Positions 9,239 through 20,620 are shown, counted from the first letter of the stretch. The stretch is 64,000 nt of DNA from Paracoccus salsus (GCF_021556615.1 NZ_JAKGGD010000001.1:610942-674941); one strand, 5' to 3'. The notes: generated from the sequence alone by a model not told the origin. Program-made: numbers and translations.

Positions 9239-9508
9239 TCAGCGGCGGATGCCGAGGCGCTTGATCAGGTCCTGATAGCGGCCCTCGTCCTTCTTCCTCA
9301 GATAATCCAGCAACTTGCGGCGCTGCGCGACCAGCTTCAGAAGACCACGGCGCGAGTGGTTGTCTTTCTTGTGGGTCTTGAAGTGCTCGGTCAGCGTGGA
9401 GATGCGCGAGGTCAGGATCGCGACCTGCACGTCGGGAGAACCCGTGTCGCCTTCCTTGGCGCCGAATTCCTTGATGACCTTGGCCTTTTGCTCGACAGTA
9501 ATCGACAT
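9239..9508 (-). CDS. rpsO: 30S ribosomal protein S15
   Basis: 89 residues, exactly the family length. S15 binds 16S rRNA early in assembly of the small-subunit platform. Family signatures are [41 protein letters not shown] and the terminal IKRLGIRR. The start at 9508 (MSITVEQ) has a GGAG-like site 6-10 bases upstream (CGAAAGGAGCCCCCG, read on the coding strand); an upstream in-frame start gives an unlikely extension. It is the upstream partner of pnp, though truB is not next to it; an RTX gene lies upstream instead. Confidence 0.98.
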   Translation of the reverse strand: MSITVEQKAKVIKEFGAKEGDTGSPDVQVAILTSRISTLTEHFKTHKKDNHSRRGLLKLVAQRRKLLDYLRKKDEGRYQDLIKRLGIRR

Positions 9509-9661
9509 CGGGGGCTCCTTTCGGATCAATGAGCTATGGCGCAGTCCGGGATGTCGTCCAGAACTGGCCCGTGGAGTCTGCCGCACGACCATGGCCGCGC
9601 GGATAGGCGCCTATAGGGCATGCCGTCCCGAATGGAAAGCCCCCGCGCACGGCCTGTCGCT

Positions 9662-10765
9662 TCAGGGTGTTGCAGGTCCGTCACCGGCGCGGACAATCAA
9701 GATGTCCTCGGCCCTCAGACCGCTCAGATGCAACAAACGCGCGACAGCTTCGCCATTCAGCGTGATCAGCGTGGTGCCGTCCAGGTCCTCGCGCAGGTCC
9801 ACCACCGCGTCCCCGGCCATGTCGGCGGGAAGATGCAGGTGAATCACATCCTCGGCAGCACTGAAATCGGCGATGATGGGCACAACGCCCCCGTCGGGTT
9901 GCAGCACGAATCTGTCCTCGCCCGCCCCCCCCTCGGCGAAATCGCCCGATCCCGGCATCAGCGTGTCATTGCCCTCGCCGCCGTGCATCCAGACCGTCGC
10001 GGGATCGTTCGCCCCGATCAGCACGTCGTCGCCCCGACCGCCATCCAGATCGTCCGAACCGCCGCCCGAGATCAGCACGTCGTCGCCATCATTGCCGGAA
10101 AGCCAGTCGTCGCCCTCTCCACCATGCAGCGTATCGTTGCCTTCACCGCCGAATATCGTGTCATTGCCGGCCTCGCCGAAAATGAGGTCGTCTCCGCCCT
10201 GCCCCATCAGCAGGTCGTTGCCGTGGCCACCCAGAAGGACGTCGTTGCCGCCCGGGCCGTAATCGCCGTCGCCCTGCACCCAGTCATCGCCGTCGCCGCC
10301 GTAAATGGTATCCGCGCCCAGCCCGCCGCGCAGATCGTCGTCGCCGCCGTAGCCCATGATGAGGTCGTTGCCGGCACCGCCTTTCAGCAGGTCGACCAGG
10401 TCGCTGCCCACGATCCGCGTTCCGTCGAAAAACCCGGTGCTTGCGGGGTTCCCGCCAGTCAGACCGTCATGATCCGCGATACCGGCCCCGCCCGCCCCAG
10501 GAAGGCCGGTCGGGCCTTCCACCGAAGTATCCGGCTTGTCGGCGGGTGGCGGAGACGCCGGAGAGTCCGTTGTCGCGCCATCGCCGGAACGCGGATCGGG
10601 ATAGTCGTCGGGATCCGGCATGACAGGGGGCAGGACATCGTCATCGCCAGTGTTCACTGGCATGTCGTCGTCGGGATCGCTCTCGGGCGTGTTGGATGTC
10701 AGGCTGGTCATGTCCACGGCCATTCCCGCGACAAGAAGCCCCATGAGCCCCGCAAGCATCAACAT
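9662..10765 (-). CDS. RTX-repeat calcium-binding protein with N-terminal signal/anchor
   Basis: About 367 residues. The start is taken at ATG 10765; TTG 10774 and GTG 10768 are alternatives sharing the upstream GAAGG. An N-terminal hydrophobic segment (about residues 2-18) is followed by an Asp/Pro-rich linker to about residue 115. Then come at least ten GGxGxDxLx-type nonapeptides (about 128-285) that would form a calcium-binding parallel beta-roll, and a short C-terminal beta domain with DRF and ADFSAAEDVI motifs typical after RTX blocks. No protease or lipase motif is visible. An N-terminal hydrophobic segment is unusual for type I-secreted RTX proteins, which use C-terminal signals. No ABC exporter is nearby. 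Function unknown. Confidence 0.85.
   Translation of the reverse strand: MLMLAGLMGLLVAGMAVDMTSLTSNTPESDPDDDMPVNTGDDDVLPPVMPDPDDYPDPRSGDGATTDSPASPPPADKPDTSVEGPTGLPGAGGAGIADHDGLTGGNPASTGFFDGTRIVGSDLVDLLKGGAGNDLIMGYGGDDDLRGGLGADTIYGGDGDDWVQGDGDYGPGGNDVLLGGHGNDLLMGQGGDDLIFGEAGNDTIFGGEGNDTLHGGEGDDWLSGNDGDDVLISGGGSDDLDGGRGDDVLIGANDPATVWMHGGEGNDTLMPGSGDFAEGGAGEDRFVLQPDGGVVPIIADFSAAEDVIHLHLPADMAGDAVVDLREDLDGTTLITLNGEAVARLLHLSGLRAEDILIVRAGDGPATP
9911..10384 (-). repeat. RTX nonapeptide-coding repeats
   Basis: About 475 bases encode back-to-back GGxGxDxLx units, with one longer interruption near DYGPGGNDVL and another near NDPATVWM. The DNA is GC-rich and diverged between units, so the repeat is clear in protein and weak in DNA. 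It is not a CRISPR. Confidence 0.85.
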
Positions 10766-11130
10766 CACATGCAACCTTCGAAAAGGGACCGGGCGGTCCG
10801 ACCGAGCACCAGAATACGCTTCAGCGCCAAGTTGACGAAATTCTTTCTTAAGAGACGGTTAACGCCATTCAGATGGCATGATCGAATGGCATGTGTAAAT
10901 CGGGCACCGTGGCACGCCGGCACCAGTGACACCAGAATACCACAACTTTGATACCATATTACTCACGGCATTTTCAACCTTGAGAATTCTCCCGCCATGG
11001 GTCGCTGATGCGCCCGCAACCGCCTTCGTCCGTTGGGCAGCCTGGGACAGGATGCCGACCTTCCCGGCAAGGACCACCGGATGGGCTGCCGCCGTCAGCA
11101 CGCGCTGATCTGTCCCCCGGACGAAAAGCA
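10766..11130. other. intergenic region upstream of the RTX gene, no gene recognised
   Basis: About 365 bases, noticeably more A+T-rich than its neighbours between 10820 and 10985 (for example TTCTTTCTTAAG and CCACAACTTTGATACC). This fits a promoter for the leftward RTX gene. Frames on both strands (10859-11149 and 10926-11108) show no family features. Confidence 0.5.
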
Positions 11131-11160
11131 AGAAAAAACCCGCCTTCACGGGCGGGTTGT
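11131..11160 (-). terminator. Rho-independent terminator after rpmJ
   Basis: AACCCGCC (11137-11144) pairs with GGCGGGTT (11151-11158) around a 6-base loop. On the minus strand the stem runs straight into TTTTTTCTT, an excellent terminator 28 bases past the rpmJ stop. Confidence 0.9.
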
Positions 11161-11188
11161 TTCGTCTTCTTCCGTGATCGCGCGCGGA

Positions 11189-11314
11189 TCAGCCCTGGCG
11201 GGCCTTGAAGCGGCGGTTGGTCTTGTTGATCACGTAAACGCGGCCCTTGCGGCGCACGACCTGGCAGTCGCGGTGCCGGCTCTTGAGCGAGCGGAGCGAG
11301 TTGCGAACCTTCAT
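11189..11314 (-). CDS. rpmJ: 50S ribosomal protein L36
   Basis: 41 residues, starting [11 protein letters not shown] and ending NRRFKARQG. This is the long-type L36 common in alphaproteobacteria. One cysteine (Cys17) and one histidine (His14) of the zinc-ribbon region are visible ([12 protein letters not shown]). This is therefore the form lacking the full four-ligand zinc site. GGAGAAG lies 6 bases before the ATG. A strong terminator follows, so it is probably a single-gene unit, possibly read with tRNA-Val upstream. Confidence 0.96.
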   Translation of the reverse strand: MKVRNSLRSLKSRHRDCQVVRRKGRVYVINKTNRRFKARQG

Positions 11315-11363
11315 CGGTCTTCTCCATCGTCGCGGCGCGTCGCAGCCGCTTGGAAAACGAAAT

Positions 11364-11387
11364 GCCCCCGACGCCGTAGCCGGGGGC
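11364..11387 (-). terminator. terminator after tRNA-Val
   Basis: GCCCCCG (11364-11370) pairs with CGGGGGC (11381-11387) around a 10-base loop. On the minus strand ATTTCGTTTTCC follows. It lies 10 bases past the CCA end of the tRNA. Confidence 0.7.
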
Positions 11388-11397
11388 GGCGAAACAA

Positions 11398-11472
11398 TGG
11401 TGGGCGGTACTGGGATCGAACCAGTGGCCACTACGATGTCAACGTAGTGCTCTACCGCTGAGCTAACCGCCC
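11398..11472 (-). tRNA. tRNA-Val (anticodon GAC)
   Basis: On the minus strand the sequence folds as a cloverleaf. The acceptor is GGGCGGT/ACCGCCC with discriminator A and an encoded CCA. The D arm is AGCTCAGCGGTAGAGC, the anticodon stem CTACG/CGTAG holds loop TTGACAT, and the T arm contains GGTTCGATCC. Anticodon GAC reads valine codons GUC and GUU. Confidence 0.95.
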
Positions 11473-11536
11473 GTCACGTCGGTGATTCTGTCCTGATTCC
11501 GTTGCAAATCAGGGCCGAACCGCCTCGGTCCGCGTT

Positions 11537-11565
11537 CCTATATAGACCGCATGCGAGGTATTCAA
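11537..11565 (-). promoter_or_regulatory. candidate sigma-70 promoter for tRNA-Val
   Basis: On the minus strand TTGAAT, 17 bases, then TATAGG lies about 65 bases upstream of the tRNA, leaving a leader of roughly 55 bases. Reasonable but unproved. Confidence 0.45.
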
Positions 11566-11636
11566 GACCTATCGGCAAGGCAATCTTTAGGTCATAAATG
11601 AACCTATGTCCTCTTTGTCGGGGTCTGACCTTGTCC

Positions 11637-12494
11637 ATGTCTGACTTGTCCGTTTCGCTTGTGCGCCCCGAGCATTGGGTCAGCGGGGTGATCTTTGCGT
11701 CGCCGCATTCCGGGTGCGTCTATCCGGACTGGTTCGTCAGGGATACCCGCCTGCCCATGACCGCGCTTCGGTCTTCGGAAGACGCGTTCGTGGATCGCCT
11801 GACTGCCTGCGCCCCCGGTTTTGGCGCCGTGACCCTGTCGGCGCAGGTTCCACGCTGCATCGTCGACCTGAATCGCGGCGCGGACGAGATCGACCCGCTG
11901 GTGGTGCGTGGCGTTCCCCGGCATCCGCTGAACCAGCGGACCCTGGCCGGACTGGGGGTGATTCCTCGTGTCGTCTCGCAGGGGCGCGCCATCCACGAGC
12001 GTCCCATCGACCGGGCCGAGGCCGAGCGCAGGATCGCCGCCTACTGGCGCCCCTATCATCAGACCCTTGGCGCGCTGATCGCCGAGGCGCGCGCACGATT
12101 CGGGCAGGCGATCCTGATCGACATGCACTCCATGCCGCACGATGCCCTCAATCACCTGCACGGGCCGCGTCCCGACATGGTTCTGGGCAATCGTCACGGG
12201 CTGTCGGCAGCCGCGCGCGTGTCCGACGCGGTGACCCAGGCGGTCGAGGCCGAGGGATGGCGCATCCGGCGCAATTCGCCCTTCTCCGGTGCGTATATCT
12301 GCTCGGCCTATGGCCGGCCGGGCCAGAACATCCATGTCGTTCAGCTGGAAATCGACCGTTCGCTCTACATGGACGAGGCCGCGATCAAGCCGCATGCGGG
12401 ATTTGACGCGTTCGCCGTGCGGATGTCGCGCGTCATCGCGCGGCTGGCCGTGCTCGAGGCGGACGGCCCCGCCGAACGCATCGCCGCCGAATAA
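11637..12494 (+). CDS. N-formylglutamate amidohydrolase family protein
   Basis: 285 residues from ATG 11637; an in-frame ATG at 11598 would add 13 residues and neither has a strong ribosome site. The FGase family hydrolyses N-formyl-L-glutamate in histidine degradation and is related to zinc carboxypeptidases. Visible: FASPHSG near the N-terminus (metal-binding His), SEDAFVD, RCIVDLNRG, LIDMHSMPH (second metal site) and NSPFSGAYI. No other hut genes are nearby, so a role outside histidine use is possible. It lies 30 bases upstream of the stomatin-like gene on the same strand. Confidence 0.88.
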   Translation: MSDLSVSLVRPEHWVSGVIFASPHSGCVYPDWFVRDTRLPMTALRSSEDAFVDRLTACAPGFGAVTLSAQVPRCIVDLNRGADEIDPLVVRGVPRHPLNQRTLAGLGVIPRVVSQGRAIHERPIDRAEAERRIAAYWRPYHQTLGALIAEARARFGQAILIDMHSMPHDALNHLHGPRPDMVLGNRHGLSAAARVSDAVTQAVEAEGWRIRRNSPFSGAYICSAYGRPGQNIHVVQLEIDRSLYMDEAAIKPHAGFDAFAVRMSRVIARLAVLEADGPAERIAAE

Positions 12495-12524
12495 CCGACA
12501 AAGGGGTGCTGAAAGGCTTGTCTC

Positions 12525-13424
12525 ATGCAGGGTGCAACCGTGGAACTGGGTGATATTCTGGGCCAGAACCTTGCGCTGGTCGCGCTGGCCATCGTGGTCT
12601 TCCTGGCGGTCGCCTCGGCCGTGCGGATCGTACCGCAGTCGCAGAAATACGTGGTCGAGCGTTTTGGGCGTTTGCGGGCGGTGCTGGGTCCGGGCATCAA
12701 CCTGATCATGCCCTTCCTTGACCGTGTGGCCCACAGGATCTCGGTCCTGGAGCGTCAGCTGCCGACCAGCAGCCAGGACGCGATCACCGCGGACAACGTG
12801 CTGGTCCAGGTCGAGACTTCGGTCTTCTACCGCATCATCGAGCCCGAAAAGACGGTCTACCGGATCCGCGACATCGACGCGGCCATCGCCACGACCGTCG
12901 CGGGCATCGTGCGGTCCGAGATCGGCACGATGGAGTTGGACCAGGTGCAGTCGAACCGCGCGCAACTGATCGCCCGCATCCGCGAATCACTGGCCAATGT
13001 GGTCGATGACTGGGGAATCGAGGTGACGCGCGCCGAGATTCTGGATGTCAATCTGGACGACGCGACCCGCGCCGCGATGCTGCAGCAACTCAACGCCGAA
13101 CGCGCCCGGCGCGCGCAGGTCACCGAGGCCGAGGGCAAGCGCCGCGCCGTCGAACTGGCCGCCGATGGAGACCTTTACGCCGCCCAGCAACACGCCAAGG
13201 CCAAGCGGATTCTGGCCGAAGCCGAAGCCTTTGCGACATCGGCGATCGCGGAAGCCATCTCCAGAAACGGCCTGGAGGCCGCGCAATACCAGGTGGCGAT
13301 GAAGCAGGTCGAGGCGCTTGCGCAGGTGGCGCAAGGTCAGGGAACGCAAACGGTGGTCGTTCCGGCCGCGGCCCTGGATGCCTTTGCCGATGCCTTCAAG
13401 CTGCTGAAGGGCAGATCCTCATGA
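12525..13424 (+). CDS. SPFH/stomatin-like membrane protein (QmcA type)
   Basis: 299 residues. One N-terminal transmembrane helix (about residues 14-34) precedes an SPFH/band-7 domain starting at VRIVPQSQKYVVERFGR and running to about 200. A helical Ala/Glu-rich region (about 190-245) follows, typical of oligomerising stomatins. The motif ADNVLVQVETSVFYRI is characteristic. Such proteins form ring or cage scaffolds at the inner membrane and pair with NfeD proteins, often with the FtsH protease. Its stop overlaps the NfeD-like gene by ATGA, as in known stomatin/NfeD operons. Confidence 0.93.
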   Translation: MQGATVELGDILGQNLALVALAIVVFLAVASAVRIVPQSQKYVVERFGRLRAVLGPGINLIMPFLDRVAHRISVLERQLPTSSQDAITADNVLVQVETSVFYRIIEPEKTVYRIRDIDAAIATTVAGIVRSEIGTMELDQVQSNRAQLIARIRESLANVVDDWGIEVTRAEILDVNLDDATRAAMLQQLNAERARRAQVTEAEGKRRAVELAADGDLYAAQQHAKAKRILAEAEAFATSAIAEAISRNGLEAAQYQVAMKQVEALAQVAQGQGTQTVVVPAAALDAFADAFKLLKGRSS

Positions 13425-13690
13425 TGTGGCTGAACGGCTGGCTCTGGATCGTGGCGGCGCTTGTTCTGGCGGTGTTCGAGCTGCTGGCGCCGGGATGGGT
13501 CTTCATGGGGCTTGCGGCCTCGATCGGATTGATGGGGACTCTGTTGCTGACCGGGCTGTGGACGGCCGGACTGCCGGTCACGCTGGTCGTGACCGCAGTC
13601 ATGTCCGGTCTGGTCTGGCTGATCCTGCGGCGGGTCGCAAAGGGCAGCAAGGGCAAGGCCCGCATCTGGGACCGCGACATCAACGACTGA
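13421..13690 (+). CDS. NfeD-like membrane protein
   Basis: 89 residues, two or three hydrophobic segments (about 4-22, 26-45, 48-66) and a basic tail. This matches the short NfeD form that keeps the membrane part (LFELLAPGWVFMGLAASIGLMG) and lacks most of the OB-fold domain. Overlap of four bases with the stomatin-like gene implies translational coupling. Partner protein of that SPFH scaffold. Confidence 0.85.
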   Translation: MMWLNGWLWIVAALVLAVFELLAPGWVFMGLAASIGLMGTLLLTGLWTAGLPVTLVVTAVMSGLVWLILRRVAKGSKGKARIWDRDIND

Positions 13691-13719
13691 CGCATCAGCG
13701 GGCAGCGAGGTTTGGGTCA

Positions 13720-14130
13720 GTGGACGACGGCACGGCTGCATTTCACGGCGCGAAGCTGTACCTGACACGGGACGGGCGGCTGCTGACCTGTCTGCGTGAC
13801 GATCTTGGCCATATTCCGTTTCCGGCCTATTGGGACCTTCCCGGCGGCGGACGCGAGGGCGGCGAGGCACCGGTGGAATGCGCCTTGCGCGAACTGCAAG
13901 AGGAGTTCGGGCTGCGCCTGTCAGCCGACCGCCTGCGCGGGGTCTGCTTTCCCTCGCACGAGCGGCCGGACATGATCTCGTGGCTTTTCAGCGGCGAATT
14001 GCGGCGCGACGAGATTGCGGCGATCCGGTTTGGCGACGAGGGACAGGAATGGCGCATGATGGCGCTGGCCGAATTCATGGCCCATCCCCGCGCGGTGCCG
14101 CACTTCAAGCGCTGGATCGCGTCGCTCTAA
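13720..14130 (+). CDS. NUDIX hydrolase
   Basis: 136 residues. A complete Nudix box, GGGREGGEAPVECALRELQEEFG split as GxxxxxE...REL.EE.G, lies at about residues 42-64 and binds Mg2+ for pyrophosphate cleavage. Its substrate is not predictable; many small NUDIX enzymes act on damaged or excess nucleotides. I chose GTG 13720 because GCGAGG sits 9 bases upstream; no ATG is available near the domain start. The stop overlaps the stop of the convergent membrane-protein gene by two bases. Confidence 0.88.
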   Translation: MDDGTAAFHGAKLYLTRDGRLLTCLRDDLGHIPFPAYWDLPGGGREGGEAPVECALRELQEEFGLRLSADRLRGVCFPSHERPDMISWLFSGELRRDEIAAIRFGDEGQEWRMMALAEFMAHPRAVPHFKRWIASL

Positions 14131-14843
14131 TTCCCTGCAACGCTGCGGACCAGCGGCCGCAGCGCGTCACCCTTGACCATCCAGCTTGTGGCAAAGGCCA
14201 GGGTCGCGACGGTTTCAAGCCAGAAGACCGGGCGCAACCCGTCCAGCGCGTCGTCCAGACCGGTCAGAAACAGCACCCCGATCAGACCGATACTGCCCAC
14301 GATCAGCCAACCGCAGATCCGGTAGATCCGGTTGGAGGCGCGCTTTTCCGGCCCGTCCACGTCGCCCTTGACGAACAGCACCAGGCAATAGACCGCCAGC
14401 GCCGCAAAGAACACCGTCGCGGCAGTCAGGTGGAGCGTCGCCGAAAGATTCGGCCCCAGCACGCATTGCAGAAGGGTGCAGTCGGCAGAGGATGCCTCGG
14501 GGGCCTTGGCCGGGCTTGTCGGTGACAACGCCACCAAAGCCACGGCGACAGCCGCCACGCGCGCGGTGGTCTTGTCGGTTATCAGGTCACCCGCATCCGG
14601 GCGGAACCCCTCGTAGCTCCACAGGAACACCGCCTGCGCGATCAGCGTGCCGACGAAGATCTCGCGCATCGGGCTGTAATAGGCGGCCGAGATGCTGGTC
14701 AGGATACCGCCCGTGAACAGGCCGTAGACGATCAGCGCGGCAGGAAGGAAATACCCCAGCGCCCCGATCGCGCGGCGCACCGCGAGGAAAGACAGAACCA
14801 GATCGTTATGTGCCTTCTGGCTGCTGCCGCGATCATCGGTCAT
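14127..14843 (-). CDS. multi-pass membrane protein of unknown function
   Basis: 238 residues with about six hydrophobic segments (near residues 25-45, 60-80, 92-108, 135-157, 172-196 and 205-222 by eye). No motif lets me name a family with confidence; the pattern (GYFLPAALIVYGLFTGGILTS early, SISAAYYSPMREIFVG next) resembles DUF998-like or hypothetical inner-membrane proteins of Rhodobacterales. It is convergent with the NUDIX gene and 73 bases downstream of no obvious partner on its own strand (pyrF lies beyond its start on the same strand). Confidence 0.75.
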   Translation of the reverse strand: MTDDRGSSQKAHNDLVLSFLAVRRAIGALGYFLPAALIVYGLFTGGILTSISAAYYSPMREIFVGTLIAQAVFLWSYEGFRPDAGDLITDKTTARVAAVAVALVALSPTSPAKAPEASSADCTLLQCVLGPNLSATLHLTAATVFFAALAVYCLVLFVKGDVDGPEKRASNRIYRICGWLIVGSIGLIGVLFLTGLDDALDGLRPVFWLETVATLAFATSWMVKGDALRPLVRSVAGN

Positions 14844-14916
14844 GTCGTGCCCCCATCGGATCGGTAGTGGCAGGGTGGCGCGACAACGCCGTCAGGTCAA
14901 CGCGTTGCGTGAACCG

Positions 14917-15624
14917 TCATTGGTCCGGGCGTTGCCGCTGTGGCACGTCGATCTCGGACAGGATTGCCTGCGCCGCCGCCCGGGGATCAGCGGATTTCCA
15001 GACCGGCCGTCCGACGACGATGTGATCCGCGCCGGCGGCAATCGCGCTGGCCGGGGTTTCGACCCGCTTCTGATCCCCCCGGTCGGCGCCAGCGGGCCGC
15101 ACGCCCGGCGTTACGATCAGCCCCGATCCCGGCAGCGCGCGGATCGCGGCCGCCTCGCGCGGCGAGCAGATGACGCCGTCCGCGCCGGCCTCGAAGGCAC
15201 GCGCGGCACGTTCGACCGTGATCTGGTGCAGATCGCCCGGCCGGATCATTCCCGCATCAAGATCCTCGCGCTCGAGCGAGGTCAGGATCGTCACGCCCAG
15301 GATCTTCAGGCCTGACCCCCCTGCGCCCTCCTTGGCGGCGCGGACCACATGCGGATCGCCATGCACGGTCAGGAAATCCAGATCGAACTGCGCGAGTCCG
15401 CGCACCGCGGCCTCGATCGTGGCGCCGATGTCGAACAGCTTCATGTCCAGGAAGACGCGCTTTCCGCGTTCCTGCTTCAGTTCGTTCGCCAGCGCCAGGC
15501 CGCCGCCGGTCAGCATGCCAAGGCCGATCTTGTAGAAGCCGACGGCATCGCCCAACCTGTCGGCCAGCTCCAGCCCCGCCAGCGCATTCGGCACATCAAG
15601 CGCCACGATCAGCCGGTCATCCAT
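14917..15624 (-). CDS. pyrF: orotidine 5'-phosphate decarboxylase
   Basis: 235 residues. It catalyses the last step of UMP synthesis, OMP to UMP plus CO2. The active-site signature FLDMKLFDIG (Asp-x-Lys-x-x-Asp, about residues 57-66) is present, with IVALDVPN at the N-terminus (substrate Asp), LTVHGDP and, near the end, VTPGVRP and HIVVGRPV for phosphate binding. The start at 15624 (MDDRLIVALD) matches the family; a longer frame upstream adds an unlikely extension. It is divergent from clpB with about 160 bases between, which hold a heat-shock promoter for clpB. Confidence 0.96.
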   Translation of the reverse strand: MDDRLIVALDVPNALAGLELADRLGDAVGFYKIGLGMLTGGGLALANELKQERGKRVFLDMKLFDIGATIEAAVRGLAQFDLDFLTVHGDPHVVRAAKEGAGGSGLKILGVTILTSLEREDLDAGMIRPGDLHQITVERAARAFEAGADGVICSPREAAAIRALPGSGLIVTPGVRPAGADRGDQKRVETPASAIAAGADHIVVGRPVWKSADPRAAAQAILSEIDVPQRQRPDQ

Positions 15625-15676
15625 CTTCGCCCCCGTCAGCCGCGAAATCGCGGCGTTATGGCACAAGCGGAAGCCG

Positions 15677-15704
15677 CTTGAAAGCGCCGTGAAACACCCC
15701 AAAT
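15677..15704 (+). promoter_or_regulatory. heat-shock (RpoH, sigma-32) promoter of clpB
   Basis: CTTGAAA at 15677-15683, a 13-base spacer, then CCCCAAAT at 15697-15704. This is nearly identical to the sigma-32 consensus (CTTGAAA, 13-15 bases, CCCCATNT). It lies 79 bases before the clpB start and in the right orientation. Confidence 0.85.
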
Positions 15705-15782
15705 GATCGACGAGGACCCGGACAGGGGCGTGCCGCGCGAGGGCGTCCGCGAAACGGGGGCTAGTGAAAAGGAGAATTGCCG

Positions 15783-18425
<2,643 letters not shown>

Positions 18426-18448
18426 GCAGCCTCGATGTCCGACTCTGT

Positions 18449-18480
18449 GATCCCGCCAGGCCCCCTGGCGGGATCTTTCC
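18449..18480 (+). terminator. terminator after clpB
   Basis: A perfect 12-base-pair stem (18449-18460 with 18464-18475), a 3-base loop and TTT follow the clpB stop by 23 bases. Confidence 0.85.
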
Positions 18481-18615
18481 ATTGTAAGGCCCGGACCGGT
18501 ATCGTCACCCGAATCGTCATGCTGTCCACGGTCGCCGCGGATCGGGCCGCCGCGTCACACTTGCCCGCACGTCGCGCCGCGACCAGACTGCCGCAAACCA
18601 CCAAGGGAGAACCCG

Positions 18616-19584
18616 ATGCTGCCACCGATCCTGCAGAAGCTGCGAATCCCCGTTGTCGGCTCGCCGATGTTCATCGTTTCGGGGCCCGAACTGGTCATCG
18701 CGCAATGCAAGGCCGGGATCGTCGGCAGTTTTCCGGCGCTGAATGCGCGCGAGCCCGATGGAGAGCCGCCGCTGCTCGAGGCCTGGCTCACCCGCATCAA
18801 CGAGGAGCTGGACCGCCACAACCAGGCCCATCCGGACCGGCCCGCCGCGCCGTTCGCAGTCAACCAGATCGTCCATCGCAGCAATGCGCGGCTGGAGCGG
18901 GACATCGAGATCTGCCACCGCCACAAGGTGCCGATCTGGATCACCTCGCTTGGCGCGCGGGTCGAGGTGAACGCGGCCGCCCATGATTGCGGGGGCATCG
19001 CTCTGCACGACATCATCAACAATGTCTTCGCCCGCAAGGCCATCGAGAAGGGCGCCGACGGCCTGATCGCGGTCGCAGCCGGCGCTGGCGGCCATGCGGG
19101 GCTGCAATCGCCCTTCGCGCTGGTGCAGGAAATCCGCGACTGGTTCGACGGCCCGCTGCTCTTGTCAGGTGCCATCGCGACCGGGCGCGCGGTGCTGGCC
19201 GCACAGGTCATGGGCGCGGATCTAGCCTATATCGGCAGCCCGTTCATCGCCACGACCGAAGCGAATGCCCAGCCGGAATACAAGCAGATGATCTGCGACA
19301 GCGGCGCGATGGACATCGTCACCTCGTCGCTGTTCACGGGTGTCTCGGGGAACTATCTGGCGCCCTCGATCCGCAAGGCCGGGCTGGATCCTGACAATCT
19401 GGCCGCGGCCGATGCCGCGTCGATGAACTTCGACAATTCCGCCTCCAAGGCCAAGGCGTGGAGCCAGGTCTGGGGCTCGGGCCAGGGCATCGGCGCGGTG
19501 CGCGAGATCGTGCCGGCAGGCGAGCGGATCGATCGGCTGGCCCGCGAATATGCCGAGGCGCGGCAGGAAACCGCACGTCTCTGA
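18616..19584 (+). CDS. nitronate monooxygenase family flavoprotein
   Basis: 322 residues. The NMO (2-nitropropane dioxygenase) family are FMN-dependent TIM barrels that oxidise nitronates. Visible: the N-terminal [22 protein letters not shown], the conserved FPALNAR, the glycine-rich [11 protein letters not shown] (FMN phosphate site, about residues 153-163) and [29 protein letters not shown] in two parts. GGGAGA is 6 bases before the ATG. Real substrates of most members are unknown, so the specific activity is uncertain. It is a single gene between terminators and msrB, probably with its own promoter. Confidence 0.88.
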   Translation: MLPPILQKLRIPVVGSPMFIVSGPELVIAQCKAGIVGSFPALNAREPDGEPPLLEAWLTRINEELDRHNQAHPDRPAAPFAVNQIVHRSNARLERDIEICHRHKVPIWITSLGARVEVNAAAHDCGGIALHDIINNVFARKAIEKGADGLIAVAAGAGGHAGLQSPFALVQEIRDWFDGPLLLSGAIATGRAVLAAQVMGADLAYIGSPFIATTEANAQPEYKQMICDSGAMDIVTSSLFTGVSGNYLAPSIRKAGLDPDNLAAADAASMNFDNSASKAKAWSQVWGSGQGIGAVREIVPAGERIDRLAREYAEARQETARL

Positions 19585-19651
19585 CCTTTGCGAAACGGCT
19601 TGCCGATACCCATATAGGGCTGCGAACGGGACTGCTTGCGTGGAGGATGAT

Positions 19652-20092
19652 TTGGCTTATCAGAGATCTCGGGAGGCGATCGACCGGCTGACGCCGGAAC
19701 AGTATCGCGTGACCCAGGAAAACGGCACGGAGCGTGCTTTCACCGGCGAATACGATCACCATTTCGAAGCCGGCATCTATGTGGATGTGGTGTCGGGCGA
19801 ACCGCTTTTCGCCAGTGCGGCGAAATACAAGTCCGGCTGTGGCTGGCCGGCCTTCACGAAGCCGATCTCGGGGAATGTGACGGAACATCGTGACGTCACG
19901 TTCGGCATGGTCCGGACCGAGGTGCGGTCGCGGCATGGTGACTGCCATCTGGGGCATGTCTTCCCCGACGGCCCGGCCGAAGCCGGAGGCCTTCGCTATT
20001 GCATCAACTCTGCCGCACTTCGCTTCGTGCCGAAGGACCGGATGGAAGCCGAAGGTTATGGCGAATGGCTGGATCAGGTCGAGGAGGCGTGA
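19652..20092 (+). CDS. msrB: peptide-methionine (R)-S-oxide reductase MsrB
   Basis: About 146 residues. It reduces R-methionine sulfoxide in proteins. Signatures: [29 protein letters not shown] and [11 protein letters not shown], with catalytic Cys in the last. The two CxxC pairs that bind zinc in many MsrBs are absent ([13 protein letters not shown] replaces the first). This is the metal-free type also found in MsrA/MsrB fusions. No ATG is available; TTG 19652, with GGAGGA four bases upstream, is my choice, and GTG 19640 is an alternative. It ends one base before msrA starts, so the pair is an operon. Confidence 0.93.
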   Translation: MAYQRSREAIDRLTPEQYRVTQENGTERAFTGEYDHHFEAGIYVDVVSGEPLFASAAKYKSGCGWPAFTKPISGNVTEHRDVTFGMVRTEVRSRHGDCHLGHVFPDGPAEAGGLRYCINSAALRFVPKDRMEAEGYGEWLDQVEEA

Positions 20093-20093
20093 G

Positions 20094-20600
20094 ATGAGCG
20101 ATCGGGCAATACTGGCGGGAGGTTGCTTCTGGGGCGTCGAGGATCTGCTCCGGCGACTGCCCGGCGTGATCTCGACGCGGGTGGGCTATACCGGTGGCGA
20201 CGTGCCGAATGCCACCTACCGCAATCACGGCAACCACGCCGAAGCCATCGAGATCATCTTCGATCCGACGATCCTCAGCTATCGCAGCCTGCTGGAATTC
20301 TTTTTCCAGATCCATGATCCGACCACCCCCAACCGGCAGGGAAACGATGTCGGGCCGAGCTATCGTTCGGCGATCTACCACACCGACGAACAGCAAAGAC
20401 AGGTGGCGCTGGATACGATCGCGGATGTGAATGCGTCGGGCCTGTGGCCCGGACAGGTCGTCACGCAGGTCGAGCCGGCAGGCGATTTCTGGGAAGCCGA
20501 GCCCGAGCATCAGAATTACCTTGAGCGTTTTCCCAACGGCTATACCTGCCATTTCCCGCGCCCGAACTGGGTCCTGCCCAGGCGGAGCGCCGCCGAATAG
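20094..20600 (+). CDS. msrA: peptide-methionine (S)-S-oxide reductase MsrA
   Basis: 168 residues. It reduces the S epimer of methionine sulfoxide, complementing MsrB. The active-site GGCFWGVED (Cys11 nucleophile) is close to the N-terminus, followed by [12 protein letters not shown] and [18 protein letters not shown] split over the sugar-like substrate pocket, and YHTDEQQ. GAGGAGG precedes the ATG within the end of msrB. Together the two genes repair both stereoisomers; a hairpin terminator follows. Confidence 0.96.
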   Translation: MSDRAILAGGCFWGVEDLLRRLPGVISTRVGYTGGDVPNATYRNHGNHAEAIEIIFDPTILSYRSLLEFFFQIHDPTTPNRQGNDVGPSYRSAIYHTDEQQRQVALDTIADVNASGLWPGQVVTQVEPAGDFWEAEPEHQNYLERFPNGYTCHFPRPNWVLPRRSAAE

Positions 20601-20620
20601 GCGGCGCGACCCAAGGAGGC

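Noticed and set aside
9911..10384. Regular repeats that might suggest a CRISPR array
   Set aside because: The repeats are protein-level RTX nonapeptides with diverged DNA and no spacer pattern.
10859..11149. A 96-codon minus-strand frame downstream of rpmJ
   Set aside because: It starts inside the rpmJ terminator and shows no family features.
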